Shown: positions 26,662 to 35,627 of the stretch, piece by piece
Numbering within the stretch: position 1 is the first letter of the stretch
Layout: each line of letters starts with the position of its first letter
Origin: Pedobacter sp. Leaf250
Lineage (GTDB): Bacteria > Bacteroidota > Bacteroidia > Sphingobacteriales > Sphingobacteriaceae
Direction: 5' to 3'
Assembly: GCF_920984735.1 (NCBI RefSeq)
Contig: NZ_CAKLBU010000012.1
Span: 62,001-126,000 of the forward strand
DNA length: 64,000 nucleotides
The notes under the pieces: generated by a model
What the model was told of the DNA's origin: nothing
Database searches by the model: none
The model's input: only the letters and a program-made list of their open reading frames with translations
Program-made: the position numbers and the translations under genes

Positions 26662-27749
26662 GTATTGATATAAAATATAAGCCCGAACTTCCGCAAACGA
26701 AACAACCCATCGTCATCATCGGTGCAGGTGGAATTGTGGCTGATGCGCATCTTCCTGCCTATAAAATTGCCGGTTTTGAAGTTCATGGGATTGTGAACAG
26801 AACCAAAGAAAGGGCGCAGAAATTAGCGGATGCTTTTGGTATTCCAAACGTTTACAATTCAGTTGCTGAAGCCGTAAAACTTGCTCCTGAGAATGCTGTG
26901 TATGATTTAACCATTATGCCAGAGCAATATATTGAAACATTGAAACAACTACCTGATGGAAGTGCTATTTTAATTCAGAAGCCAATGGGCGATGATTTTG
27001 AGCAGGCAAATGAAATTCTGGAACTTTGCAGAACAAAAAATTTAAAGGCTGCAATAAATTTTCAACTGCGTTTTGCACCCTTTGTTAGTGCTGCAAAATT
27101 CTTAATTGATAAGGGTTTAATTGGTGAATTATACGATATGGAAGTTCGTGTAACGATTAAGACACCTTGGGAGATTTTCCCACATGTAATTATCCATCCA
27201 AGGTTGGAAATTCAGTACCATAGCATTCATTATGTCGATTTAATTCGTTCGTTTTTAGGTAATCCTCAAAGTGTTTTAGCGAAAACCTTAAAACATCCTG
27301 GGAAGAATTTATCATCATCCCGTTCTACGATTTTATTTGATTATGGCGATACCATGCATGCGGTTATCAATACCAATCATGATCATGATTTCGGTCCTAA
27401 TCACCAGGAGAGCTATATTAAATGGGAAGGAACAAAAGGGGCAATTGTAGCGAAAATTGGTTTGTTAATGGATTATCCTCACGGTGTTCCAGATGTTTTT
27501 GAGTATTGCATTGTTGAAGAAGGAAAATCTCCGGAATGGCAAACCGTTAAATTAGAAGGCTCTTGGTTTCCTGAAGCATTTATTGGAACGATGGCAAATT
27601 TAATGAGATTTAACGAAGGAACTGATAAAGTTTTGCATACCAGTGTTGAAGATGTAATTCAAACCATGGCTGTTGTAGAAAGTGCTTATCAATCGAGCGA
27701 TATTGGAGGGGTTAAGGTTTCGGGTTTTGAGTTAAAAGTTGAAAGTTAA
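26658..27749 (+). CDS. Gfo/Idh/MocA family oxidoreductase
   Basis: 363-residue cytoplasmic NAD(P)-dependent oxidoreductase. The Rossmann motif 'IVIIGAGGIVADAHLPAYK' is at residues 18-36. The catalytic Lys is in 'ILIQKPMGDD' (QKP in place of EKP). The substrate domain has 'QLRFAPF', 'IQYHSIHYVDLIRSFLG' with likely catalytic His residues, and 'FDYGDTMHAVINTNHDHDFG', an unusually His- and Asp-rich strand. It is linked by a 4 bp ATGA overlap to the SBP-like protein and so belongs to the CoA-transferase unit. A likely role is oxidation of a sugar or sugar acid before or after CoA activation, which is inference. It is not closely alike to the family member at 8964-10049. Confidence 0.87.
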   Translation: MSIDIKYKPELPQTKQPIVIIGAGGIVADAHLPAYKIAGFEVHGIVNRTKERAQKLADAFGIPNVYNSVAEAVKLAPENAVYDLTIMPEQYIETLKQLPDGSAILIQKPMGDDFEQANEILELCRTKNLKAAINFQLRFAPFVSAAKFLIDKGLIGELYDMEVRVTIKTPWEIFPHVIIHPRLEIQYHSIHYVDLIRSFLGNPQSVLAKTLKHPGKNLSSSRSTILFDYGDTMHAVINTNHDHDFGPNHQESYIKWEGTKGAIVAKIGLLMDYPHGVPDVFEYCIVEEGKSPEWQTVKLEGSWFPEAFIGTMANLMRFNEGTDKVLHTSVEDVIQTMAVVESAYQSSDIGGVKVSGFELKVES

Positions 27750-27772
27750 AGGTTGAAAGTTTAGGTCCACAT

Positions 27773-27799
27773 CGTTATTGCGAGGCACGAAGCAATCTC
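27773..27799. repeat. Half copy of palindromic repeat family A
   Basis: 'cgttattgcgaggcacgaag' followed by 'caatctc', left arm only. The rest of the 27750-28088 gap is non-coding as far as I can see. It contains a run 'gggcttttttcttttaacc' and the palindrome at 28046-28061. Confidence 0.7.
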
Positions 27800-28045
27800 T
27801 TTTGTTTTGCCTTGGCCAGACGGGCTTTTTTCTTTTAACCGCAAAAGACCTGCGAAGCAAGCTTGAACACAGGTGAAAAATATAAGCTAGTGAAAACACA
27901 AAACTCCTGGCTTAAAATTTTTTCTTTTGAAGTTTTTGCTTTGGCTTGGAACTGCATTCCGAAAAGTTTGTTAGGCCAGATTTAAGTAGAACGAAGATGT
28001 AGTAGGTGGGCTTAGCTGGGTGAGATTTCAAATTAAAGCATAGCT

Positions 28046-28061
28046 CATGATTTCAATCATG
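28046..28061. promoter_or_regulatory. 16 bp palindrome, candidate operator
   Basis: 'catgatttcaatcatg' is a perfect inverted repeat (7 bp arms, 2 bp spacer) ending 27 bp before the preferred start of the MaoC gene. It could bind a dimeric regulator. No second copy was noticed, so this is weak. Confidence 0.3.
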
Positions 28062-28088
28062 GGAATTAAAAAATTAAAAAATATTAAA

Positions 28089-28529
28089 ATGTATTTCAAA
28101 TCAACATTTTTTGAAGATTATCAATTACAAGATAAACGTGTAACATTAGGTCGTACCATAACAGAAACCGATTTTGTGGTGCATGCTGGCCATACCGGAG
28201 ATTTCTTCCCGCACCATATGGATGCAGAATGGTGCGCAACGCAACCGTTTAAACAACGTATCGCTCACGGAACTATGATTTTCAGCATCGGAATCGGATT
28301 AACTGCTTCGGAAATTAATCCAGAGGCCATGTCGAAAGGTTATGATAAATTGCGTTTTGTTAAACCGGTTTTTATCGGCGATACCATTCATTCAGAAATC
28401 ACGATTTCGGAAAAAGGGGAGAGCAAAAGACCAGAATATGGAGCCGTTACTGAGCACGTTGAAATTATAAACCAACATGGAGAAGTCGTTTTAGTCTGCG
28501 ACCATTTACTTGTAGTGAAGAAGAAATAA
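28089..28529 (+). CDS. MaoC family (R)-specific enoyl-CoA hydratase/dehydratase
   Basis: 146-residue hot-dog-fold hydratase acting on acyl-CoA thioesters. The hydratase-2 motif is present: '[18 protein letters not shown]', with the catalytic Asp/His pair, then '[19 protein letters not shown]'. The C-terminal strands '[20 protein letters not shown]' are typical. The ATG at 28089 ('[11 protein letters not shown]') is preferred over 28047 because the extra 14 residues are low-complexity and overlap a palindrome. As the only other CoA-thioester enzyme in the unit, it is the natural next step after the class III CoA-transferases, hydrating or dehydrating the CoA ester they form. The substrate is unknown. 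Confidence 0.9.
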   Translation: MYFKSTFFEDYQLQDKRVTLGRTITETDFVVHAGHTGDFFPHHMDAEWCATQPFKQRIAHGTMIFSIGIGLTASEINPEAMSKGYDKLRFVKPVFIGDTIHSEITISEKGESKRPEYGAVTEHVEIINQHGEVVLVCDHLLVVKKK

Positions 28530-28643
28530 GTTCACTCGTTCATTTGTTCACTCGTTCATTAGTTAAAATTGCTAATTAAACTAATGAACGAGTGAACCAA
28601 TGAACTATTGACTAATGAACCAATGACCATTGAACTAATGAAC
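28530..28643. repeat. Inverted and direct repeats of GTTCACTCGTTCATTAGTT
   Basis: A perfect 19 bp inverted repeat pairs 28546-28564 with 28579-28597 around a 14 bp loop. Degenerate direct copies ('ttcactcgttcat', 'aatgaac') lie on both sides. They fill the gap between the MaoC and permease genes. There is no T-tract. Confidence 0.75.
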
Positions 28644-28660
28644 AAAATAAACCAAATATA

Positions 28661-29956
28661 ATGAACCACAACACACAACCAGAAATTATAACTGAAGGCG
28701 ATCCATCATCAGGAAAAAGATATTTACTGCCATTTATATTAGTGGTAAGCTTGTTTTTTCTTTGGGGCATGGCACATAATCTCGATTCGATTTTAATTCC
28801 ACACCTAAAAAAGGCCTGTAATTTAAGTAACAGTCAATCCACACTGATTGATACTTCAGTTTTTCTAGCCTATTTTTTAATGGCAATACCTGCAGGTGTA
28901 TTACTAAAGCGCTTTGGGTATAAATCAACAATGATTACTGGATTATTGGCGTTTGCCTTTGGTGCTTTTCTATTTGTTCCGGCAGCAAATAATTTATCAT
29001 ACATTACTTTTTTGGTTGCCCTTTTTATTATTGGCTGTGGTTTAACTTTGCTCGAAACCTCTGCAAATCCTTATGCGGCTATTTTAGGTAGTCCGGATAA
29101 AGCGGCTTGGCGACTTAACCTTGCTGCTACATTTAACGGCCTGGCAGCTCCATTGGCAACAATTGTAGGCCGGTTTATATTATCCGGAAAATCTCATACA
29201 CAAGAAGAACTTGCCGCCATGAGTGATGCCGTAAGAAATAATTATTTTCTAACTGAAGCATCTACAGTAAAAACACCCTACATTATTTTAGGTACCATTT
29301 TAGTTTTGGTAGCATTGTTATTTTATTTCATGAAATTGCCCGAGGTTAAAACAACAAGTAAAGATGGTATTTCGCAAGGAAGTTTCATTGGCGCATTAAA
29401 GCACAAGCATTTACGCTGGGCAGTAATTGCACAATTTTTTTATGTTGGCGCACAGGTTTGTGTAACCAGTTTTTTTATTAGAGCAGCACAGCAAGCTGGC
29501 GGTTTTGATGAGTATACCGCATTATATTACCTTGGTTTATATGGAACTCTGTTTTTGGTTGGCCGTTTTGTGGGCACTGCTTTACTTCGCTATATCGCTT
29601 CAAATAAACTTTTATCAATTTATGCTGTGATTTCTGTTTTATTGAGCATTGTAGCCATCACTGGAAGTGGTGTAGTTGTGGTTTATGCATTGGGTGGATT
29701 AGGCTTCTTCATGTCAATCATGTTTCCTACAATCTTTGCACTGGGTATCGATGGAATAGGCGATGATACAAAACCAGGCTCATCGTGGTTAATCATGTCG
29801 ATTGTTGGTGGTGCTATTCTTCCTTATGCCATGGGAACACTAATTGATGCATACGGAGATAATATTCAAATTGGCTATAGCATACCTTTAGTTTGTTATT
29901 TAATTATTTTATTTTTTGGATTAAAGGGTTACAAAATCGTTCATAAAACAATTTAA
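28661..29956 (+). CDS. FucP-type sugar:H+ symporter (MFS, FHS family)
   Basis: 431-residue inner-membrane permease of the fucose:H+ symporter group with 12 predicted helices. Family signatures are 'LFFLWGMAHNLDSILIPHLK' in helix 1, 'DTSVFLAYFLMAIPAG' in helix 2, 'GCGLTLLETSANPYAAILG' in helix 4, and 'FFYVGAQVCVTSFFIR' in helix 7. The acidic residue that follows the first helix in FucP has its counterpart in 'HNLDS'. Members carry L-fucose, but also other sugars in Bacteroidota. Here L-rhamnose, L-fucose or L-galactose are all possible. It closes the CoA-transferase gene run and probably supplies its substrate. Confidence 0.88.
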   Translation: MNHNTQPEIITEGDPSSGKRYLLPFILVVSLFFLWGMAHNLDSILIPHLKKACNLSNSQSTLIDTSVFLAYFLMAIPAGVLLKRFGYKSTMITGLLAFAFGAFLFVPAANNLSYITFLVALFIIGCGLTLLETSANPYAAILGSPDKAAWRLNLAATFNGLAAPLATIVGRFILSGKSHTQEELAAMSDAVRNNYFLTEASTVKTPYIILGTILVLVALLFYFMKLPEVKTTSKDGISQGSFIGALKHKHLRWAVIAQFFYVGAQVCVTSFFIRAAQQAGGFDEYTALYYLGLYGTLFLVGRFVGTALLRYIASNKLLSIYAVISVLLSIVAITGSGVVVVYALGGLGFFMSIMFPTIFALGIDGIGDDTKPGSSWLIMSIVGGAILPYAMGTLIDAYGDNIQIGYSIPLVCYLIILFFGLKGYKIVHKTI

Positions 29957-29961
29957 ATTAT

Positions 29962-30010
29962 AGTCATCAGATGAATATTGAGAAGAGTTTTATATCCATC
30001 CGATGACTAA
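29962..30010. repeat. Stem-loop between permease and GH106 genes
   Basis: 'tagtcatcagatg' (29962-29974) pairs with 'catccgatgacta' (29998-30010), with 12 of 13 positions complementary. It has no T-tract, so it is either a palindromic repeat or a weak attenuator. Confidence 0.5.
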
Positions 30011-30020
30011 ATAATGCATT

Positions 30021-33000
30021 ATGATATCAAAGTATAGCAAAATCTTCTTGTTCTTTGTTCTTTGTGCTTTTAGCTTCAGGCTTAATGCGCAACAAAACGA
30101 AAATGCAAAACCTTGGGTATTTTGGTATTGGGTAAAAGGTGCGGTTTCAAAGCCAGGCATCACAGCAGATTTGGAAGCAATGAAATCCAATGGCATTGCT
30201 GGGGCTTATTTAATGAGCATTCAAGGTCCTGACAAAACACCTGTCTATTCACCGCCTGCAGTGCAACTTACACCAGAATGGTGGCAAATGGTGGAATTTG
30301 CAATGAATGAAGCTAAGCGCCTCGATTTAAAAATCGGAATGCATGTAAGCGATGGTTTTGCACTGGCTGGCGGACCTTGGATTACACCAGAACTTTCCAT
30401 GCAAAAAGTTGTTTGGTCTAAGTTTTTGGTTAATAATTCGAATGCCAAAATCATACTACCGAAGCCCGAATCTAAAGAAAACTATTATAAAGATATTGCA
30501 GTTTATGCCTATCCTTCGCCAACTGGCGAAAACATTTCAACGCGTACAATCATCCCAAAAATTGCGGCAAGTAATGGCGCTGATGCCACGGGCTTGATTC
30601 AGCCAGGAAATAAGAAAAACTTTGGCTCCAATGAACCATGCTACGTTCAATACGAATTTGAAAAGCCTTTTACCTGCAGAACAGTTACCATTAAAATCAG
30701 TGGAAATAATTATCAGGCGCAACGTTTGGCGATAGAAGTTAGTGATGATGGGAAAGTTTTCCGCTCTATTGGAAGACTGGAAGCACCTCGCCACGGTTGG
30801 CAAGATACAGATGAAGATGTTACCCATTCTATTAAGCCTACTACTGCAAAGTATTTCAGGTTTATTTACGATAAAAGAAGTTCTGAACCAGGGGCCGAAG
30901 ATTTAGATGCTGCTAAATGGAAGCCATCTTTAAAACTGGTTAATCTCGAATTATCTGCTGAGGCACAAATCAATCAGTTCGAAGGCAAAAACGGTTCAGT
31001 TTGGCGTGTGAGCAAGAGAAGTACGGATGAAGAAATCGCTAAGAATTTATGTGTTCCTCTTAATAAAATTATCAACCTAACGGATAAATTAAATCCTGAC
31101 GGTTCTTTAAGTTGGAAAGCACCAAGGGGTGTGTGGACAATTTTAAGGGTTGGACATACTTCTACAGGGCACACCAATGCAACCGGAGGTGGCGGAATGG
31201 GTTTAGAGTGCGATAAATTTAACCCTCAAGCCGTCAAACTACAATTCGATAATTGGTACGGACAGGCATTAAAACATGGCGGACCGGAAATAGCGAAAAA
31301 AGTTTTGAGCGTTTTCCATGTTGATAGTTGGGAATGCGGTAGCCAGAACTGGTCGCCATTATTTAAGGCCGAGTTTTTAAAACGCAGAGGTTACGATCTA
31401 ACGCCATATCTGCCAATTATGACTGGCTTACCTGTAGAAAGCACCTCAGTTTCCGAAAACTTTTTATATGATATCAGGAAAACGATTTCCGAATTAGTTG
31501 TAGATCAATTTTATAAAACTTTAGCAAAATTAGCCAAAGAACAGGGCGTAGCTTTTACAGCAGAAAGTATTGCGCCTACCATGATGAGTGATGGTTTAAT
31601 GCATTATAAAACCGTTGATGTGCCAATGGGCGAATTCTGGTTGAACAGCCCTACGCATGATAAACCAAACGATATGTTGGATGCCATTTCTGGCGCACAT
31701 ATTTACGGTAAAAACATCATTCAGGCAGAGGCTTTTACAACCGTTCGTATGGATTGGAATGAAAGTCCGGCGAATATGAAAACATTGCAGGATAGAAATT
31801 ACGCACGTGGCATTAACAAATTGGTTTATCATGTTTTTACGCATAATCCGTGGACAGATAGAAAACCGGGAATGACTTTAGATGGCGTGGGTTTGTATTT
31901 TCAACGCGACCAAACCTGGTGGAAAGCCGGAAAAGCCTGGATAGAATATGCTGAACGCACTCAAAATTTGTTGCAACATGGAAAGCCTGTAGTTGATATA
32001 GCTGTTTTTACCGGCGAAGAATTACCTCGTCGTTCGGTTTTACCAGATAGATTAGTAGAAACTTTGCCAGGCATTTTTGGTGCTGATGTAGTGGAATCAG
32101 AAAAGAGGCGTTTGGCAAATGTTGGCGAGCCATTACGACAAATTCCTGCAGGAGTAACGCATTCGGCGAACATGGCCGACCCCGAAAACTGGGTAAATCC
32201 TTTACGCGGTTATGCCTATGATAGTTTTAACCCCGATGTATTAAGTACAGCTACAGTTAAAAACGATGAGGTAGTTTTTGAAAGTGGCGCAACTTATAAA
32301 GTTTTGGTTATTCCAGGGATGATGAAAATGAATCCGAATTATCAATACATGAGTTTTGAAACGGTTAAGAAACTTTCTGAATTGATAAAGGCTGGTGCTA
32401 AGGTGATAGTTGCAGACAAACCTTTATATCAAAATGGTTTGAAACAAGTTACTAAAGCTGAATTTGATAGAGCTGTTGAGGAGATTTGGACAGAGGGTTT
32501 TAGTGAGGTTTATAACGATATTAGCCCCATTTACACTAAGGGTTTAGGAAAAGGACAAATTTATAAAGCACCATATTACGGAGAAAGCTTTGAGAAATTG
32601 AATTTGCATCCCGATTTTTATGCTGTTGAAGGAGAGCCTAAACAAGCTGATAAATTAGCATTTACACACAGGAAGTCTGATAAAAAAGATATTTACTTCA
32701 TATCCAATCAGCAAAATGAGAAAAGAATTATTTCGACTTCATTTAGAGTTTCTGGTAAAGTGCCTGAATTTTACGATGCAGTAAGTAACCAGAAAATAGA
32801 TGCAAAGCAATGGAAGATTGCGAATGGCCGAACTACCTTAAAGTTAGCATTGAAACCGCATCAATCTCTTTTCGTAATTTTCGAAAAACCAGCTACTAAA
32901 ACTGAATCTAATAAAGGAAACAACTGGTCCAATTTCAAAACCATTCAGGACATTTCCAAAACATGGCAGGCCAAATTCGATACGGCTTACGCAGGCCCGT

Positions 33001-33443
33001 TGAAACCGGTTGTTTTTAATGAGTTAACCGATTGGACAAAAAATGCCGATAGCCTGGTTAAATACTATTCAGGCACAGCGATTTACACCAGGAATTTTAA
33101 TTTCGACGGCAATACAAATGATAAAATCTGGATTGATTTAGGAGATTTCTCCAGCATTGCTGAAGTAAAAATCAACGGGATCAATTGCGGTACTTTGTGG
33201 ACTGCTCCGCATCGTTTAGAAATCAGCAAAGCCATTAAAAAAGGCATCAATAAAATAGAAATTGAAGTGACAAACACCTGGGCTAACCGTTTAATTGGTG
33301 ATAGTAAATTGCCAGAAAATAAAAGACTTACAAAAACAACGGCGCCTTTTAGATTAGAAGGAAAGCCTATAAATCCCGCTGGATTACTGGGGCCGGTAGT
33401 GATACAATCGAAGAAAAAAGATGAGAAATTTATTAATGATTAA
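30021..33443 (+). CDS. GH106 alpha-L-rhamnosidase
   Basis: 1140-residue secreted alpha-L-rhamnosidase of GH106, the family of the rhamnogalacturonan-II enzyme BT0986. The signal peptide ends 'FSFRLNAQ'. The TIM-barrel domain opens 'PWVFWYWVKGAVSKPGITAD', and continues with 'MKSNGIAGAYLMS' and 'IGMHVSDGFALAGGPWITPE'. Within it an inserted beta domain carries 'EPCYVQYEFEKPFTCRTVTI'. 'FHVDSWECGSQNW' and 'FTAESIAPTMMSDGLMHYKT' supply acidic residues of the active site. C-terminal jelly-roll domains include 'WIDLGDFSSIAEVKINGINC' and 'NTWANRLIGDSKLPENKR'. Length matches the family (about 1050-1150). Its end overlaps the GH127 gene by 23 bp, indicating a coupled operon. Confidence 0.92.
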   Translation: MISKYSKIFLFFVLCAFSFRLNAQQNENAKPWVFWYWVKGAVSKPGITADLEAMKSNGIAGAYLMSIQGPDKTPVYSPPAVQLTPEWWQMVEFAMNEAKRLDLKIGMHVSDGFALAGGPWITPELSMQKVVWSKFLVNNSNAKIILPKPESKENYYKDIAVYAYPSPTGENISTRTIIPKIAASNGADATGLIQPGNKKNFGSNEPCYVQYEFEKPFTCRTVTIKISGNNYQAQRLAIEVSDDGKVFRSIGRLEAPRHGWQDTDEDVTHSIKPTTAKYFRFIYDKRSSEPGAEDLDAAKWKPSLKLVNLELSAEAQINQFEGKNGSVWRVSKRSTDEEIAKNLCVPLNKIINLTDKLNPDGSLSWKAPRGVWTILRVGHTSTGHTNATGGGGMGLECDKFNPQAVKLQFDNWYGQALKHGGPEIAKKVLSVFHVDSWECGSQNWSPLFKAEFLKRRGYDLTPYLPIMTGLPVESTSVSENFLYDIRKTISELVVDQFYKTLAKLAKEQGVAFTAESIAPTMMSDGLMHYKTVDVPMGEFWLNSPTHDKPNDMLDAISGAHIYGKNIIQAEAFTTVRMDWNESPANMKTLQDRNYARGINKLVYHVFTHNPWTDRKPGMTLDGVGLYFQRDQTWWKAGKAWIEYAERTQNLLQHGKPVVDIAVFTGEELPRRSVLPDRLVETLPGIFGADVVESEKRRLANVGEPLRQIPAGVTHSANMADPENWVNPLRGYAYDSFNPDVLSTATVKNDEVVFESGATYKVLVIPGMMKMNPNYQYMSFETVKKLSELIKAGAKVIVADKPLYQNGLKQVTKAEFDRAVEEIWTEGFSEVYNDISPIYTKGLGKGQIYKAPYYGESFEKLNLHPDFYAVEGEPKQADKLAFTHRKSDKKDIYFISNQQNEKRIISTSFRVSGKVPEFYDAVSNQKIDAKQWKIANGRTTLKLALKPHQSLFVIFEKPATKTESNKGNNWSNFKTIQDISKTWQAKFDTAYAGPLKPVVFNELTDWTKNADSLVKYYSGTAIYTRNFNFDGNTNDKIWIDLGDFSSIAEVKINGINCGTLWTAPHRLEISKAIKKGINKIEIEVTNTWANRLIGDSKLPENKRLTKTTAPFRLEGKPINPAGLLGPVVIQSKKKDEKFIND

Positions 33444-35607
33444 AAAGGATAGAGTTCAAAAACTTAAGTCGTTGAACATAAAATCTATTATCGTCCTTTC
33501 GAGCGAAGTCGAGAAATCTTTGAACTTTTTGATAAGTATAGTTCAGAGATTTCTTCATTTCACTCCGTTTCAGTCGAAAGGACGATTCTGTTTCCGGATA
33601 TTTGGAGCATTAATTCTACTCTTCTGTCTATTAAATACAAATGCACAAGATAAGGCATTGGTTTACAACTCAAATTCGCCATATGCGAAGTTGCGCAGCA
33701 TCAATATGTCTGATGTTACCTGGACAAAAGGCTTTTGGGCCGATAGGTTTAAGGTTGCTACTGAAACCATGGTGCCGAATATGTGGGCAATTTACAACGA
33801 CCCGAAAATAAGCCACGCTTTTAAGAATTTTGAAATTGCGGCAGGCTTAGATACGGGTGCTCACGCTGGACCATCTTTCCATGATGGCGATTATTACAAA
33901 ACGCTAGAGGCTATGGCAAGTTTATATGCCTCGACTAAAAATCCAAAATTAAATGAAATGATGGATAAAGCCATCATTGTAATTGGAAAATCGCAACGCG
34001 AAGATGGATATATCTACACCAAAGCCATGATCGAACAGCGAAAAACAGGTTCAAAAAATCAGTTTCAAGATAGGTTGAGCTTTGAATCTTATAATATCGG
34101 TCACTTAATGACGGCCGGCTGCATTCATTATCGGGCTACTGGAAAAACCACCTTGTTAAATATCGCTAAAAAAGCAACTGAATATCTGTACAATTTCTAC
34201 AAGTCTGCGTCTCCAACATTGGCAAGAAATGCAATTTGTCCATCACATTATATGGGTGTAGTAGAAATGTACCGCACCACGAAAGACCCTCGATATTTGG
34301 AATTGGCAAATCACTTAATCGCCATTAAAGGCAAAATCGATGACGGAACGGATGATAATCAGGATAGAATTCCGTTTCTGCAACAAACCAAAGCAATGGG
34401 GCATGCTGTAAGGGCAAATTACTTATATGCAGGCGTTGCCGATTTATATGCAGAAACAGGAAAGGATTCATTACTAAACACGCTGAATTTGATGTGGGAT
34501 GATGTAAACCAACATAAAATGTATATCACAGGTGGTTGTGGATCACTTTATGATGGCACTTCACCCGATGGTACTTCATATAATCCTGCTGACGTTCAAA
34601 AAATCCATCAGGCTTTTGGTCGCGATTATCAATTGCCGAATTTTACTGCTCATAATGAAACCTGTGCCAATATCGGCAATGTGTTATGGAACTGGCGAAT
34701 GCTCCAGATTTCAGGTGATGCAAAATATGCGGATGTAATGGAACTGGCTTTGCACAACAGCGTTTTATCGGGAATCAGTTTAGATGGAAAGAACTTTTTG
34801 TATACTAATCCACTGGCTCAATCTGATGATTTACCTTTTAAACAGCGCTGGTCGAAAGATAGAGTTCCATATATAGGCTTATCAAATTGTTGTCCGCCGA
34901 ATGTGGTTAGAACCATCGCCGAAGTGAGTGATTATGCTTACAGTATATCTGATAAAGGATTGTGGTTCAATTTATATGGAGGTAATAACTTAAGCACCAA
35001 GTTAGCTGATGGTAGTAAAATTTCATTATCGCAAGAAACCAATTATCCTTGGGATGGTAAGATTAAGATAACAGTTACAGAAACAAATAGTAAAGCATAT
35101 TCTATGTTTTTTAGAATACCTGGATGGGTTGCTGAACCTGAAATCAGCATCAACGGAAAACTGCAACTTCTTCAATTGCCTTCTGGTACTTTTGCAGAAC
35201 TAAATAGAGTTTGGAAAAAGGGTGATATTATAGAATTGATTTTGCCAATGAAAGTGCAGTTCATAGAATCCAACCCTTTGGTTGAAGAAAATAGAAATCA
35301 AATTGCTGTAAAACGCGGTCCGATTGTATATTGCCTGGAATCTATTGATTTGCCTGGCAAAAGTATATTTAATGCTTTCGTTCCTACGTCAACAAAGTTT
35401 ACTGCCAAATCCATAAATATTGATGGCGCCGAAATGATGAGTCTGGTTGGTAATGCGAAAATTGTAGAACCTAATAATTGGAAAAATGTGCTTTATCGCC
35501 CAATCGATAATAAAAATACGGAAACAGAAATAAAATTGGTGCCATACTTTGCATGGGGTAACCGCGGACATTCGGAAATGTCTGTGTGGTTGCCGGTAAG
35601 CAGGTAA
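33421..35607 (+). CDS. GH127 family beta-L-arabinofuranosidase with repeat-derived N-terminus
   Basis: 728-residue secreted enzyme likely removing beta-L-arabinofuranose from pectin or plant glycoproteins. The (alpha/alpha)6 barrel contains 'LNEMMDKAIIVIGKSQREDG', and the zinc site is conserved: Glu413 and Cys415 in 'HNETCANIGN', Cys490 and Cys491 in 'LSNCCPPN'. The second Cys of that pair corresponds to the catalytic nucleophile in characterised GH127. A C-terminal beta domain follows. Residues about 24-55 are encoded by a family C palindrome (33492-33584), after which the signal-peptide core 'FGALILLFCLLNTNAQ' begins. The upstream ATG at 33421 overlaps the GH106 gene, so the repeat has lengthened the n-region of the signal peptide. 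Confidence 0.9.
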   Translation: MRNLLMIKKDRVQKLKSLNIKSIIVLSSEVEKSLNFLISIVQRFLHFTPFQSKGRFCFRIFGALILLFCLLNTNAQDKALVYNSNSPYAKLRSINMSDVTWTKGFWADRFKVATETMVPNMWAIYNDPKISHAFKNFEIAAGLDTGAHAGPSFHDGDYYKTLEAMASLYASTKNPKLNEMMDKAIIVIGKSQREDGYIYTKAMIEQRKTGSKNQFQDRLSFESYNIGHLMTAGCIHYRATGKTTLLNIAKKATEYLYNFYKSASPTLARNAICPSHYMGVVEMYRTTKDPRYLELANHLIAIKGKIDDGTDDNQDRIPFLQQTKAMGHAVRANYLYAGVADLYAETGKDSLLNTLNLMWDDVNQHKMYITGGCGSLYDGTSPDGTSYNPADVQKIHQAFGRDYQLPNFTAHNETCANIGNVLWNWRMLQISGDAKYADVMELALHNSVLSGISLDGKNFLYTNPLAQSDDLPFKQRWSKDRVPYIGLSNCCPPNVVRTIAEVSDYAYSISDKGLWFNLYGGNNLSTKLADGSKISLSQETNYPWDGKIKITVTETNSKAYSMFFRIPGWVAEPEISINGKLQLLQLPSGTFAELNRVWKKGDIIELILPMKVQFIESNPLVEENRNQIAVKRGPIVYCLESIDLPGKSIFNAFVPTSTKFTAKSINIDGAEMMSLVGNAKIVEPNNWKNVLYRPIDNKNTETEIKLVPYFAWGNRGHSEMSVWLPVSR
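33492..33584. repeat. Palindromic repeat, family C, inside the GH127 coding sequence
   Basis: Arms 'cgtcctttcgagcgaagtcg' plus 'agaaatct' and 'agatttcttcatttcactcc' through 'cagtcgaaaggacg'. It is translated in-frame as 'IIVLSSEVEKSLN...FTPFQSKGR'. Confidence 0.85.
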
Positions 35608-35627
35608 AATTAAATCGAACGAGAAAA

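Noticed and set aside
28530-28643. Possible short CRISPR-like array because of repeated 'ttcactcgttcatt' units
   Set aside because: The units are degenerate, irregularly spaced and partly inverted; there are no unique spacers of constant length and no cas genes.
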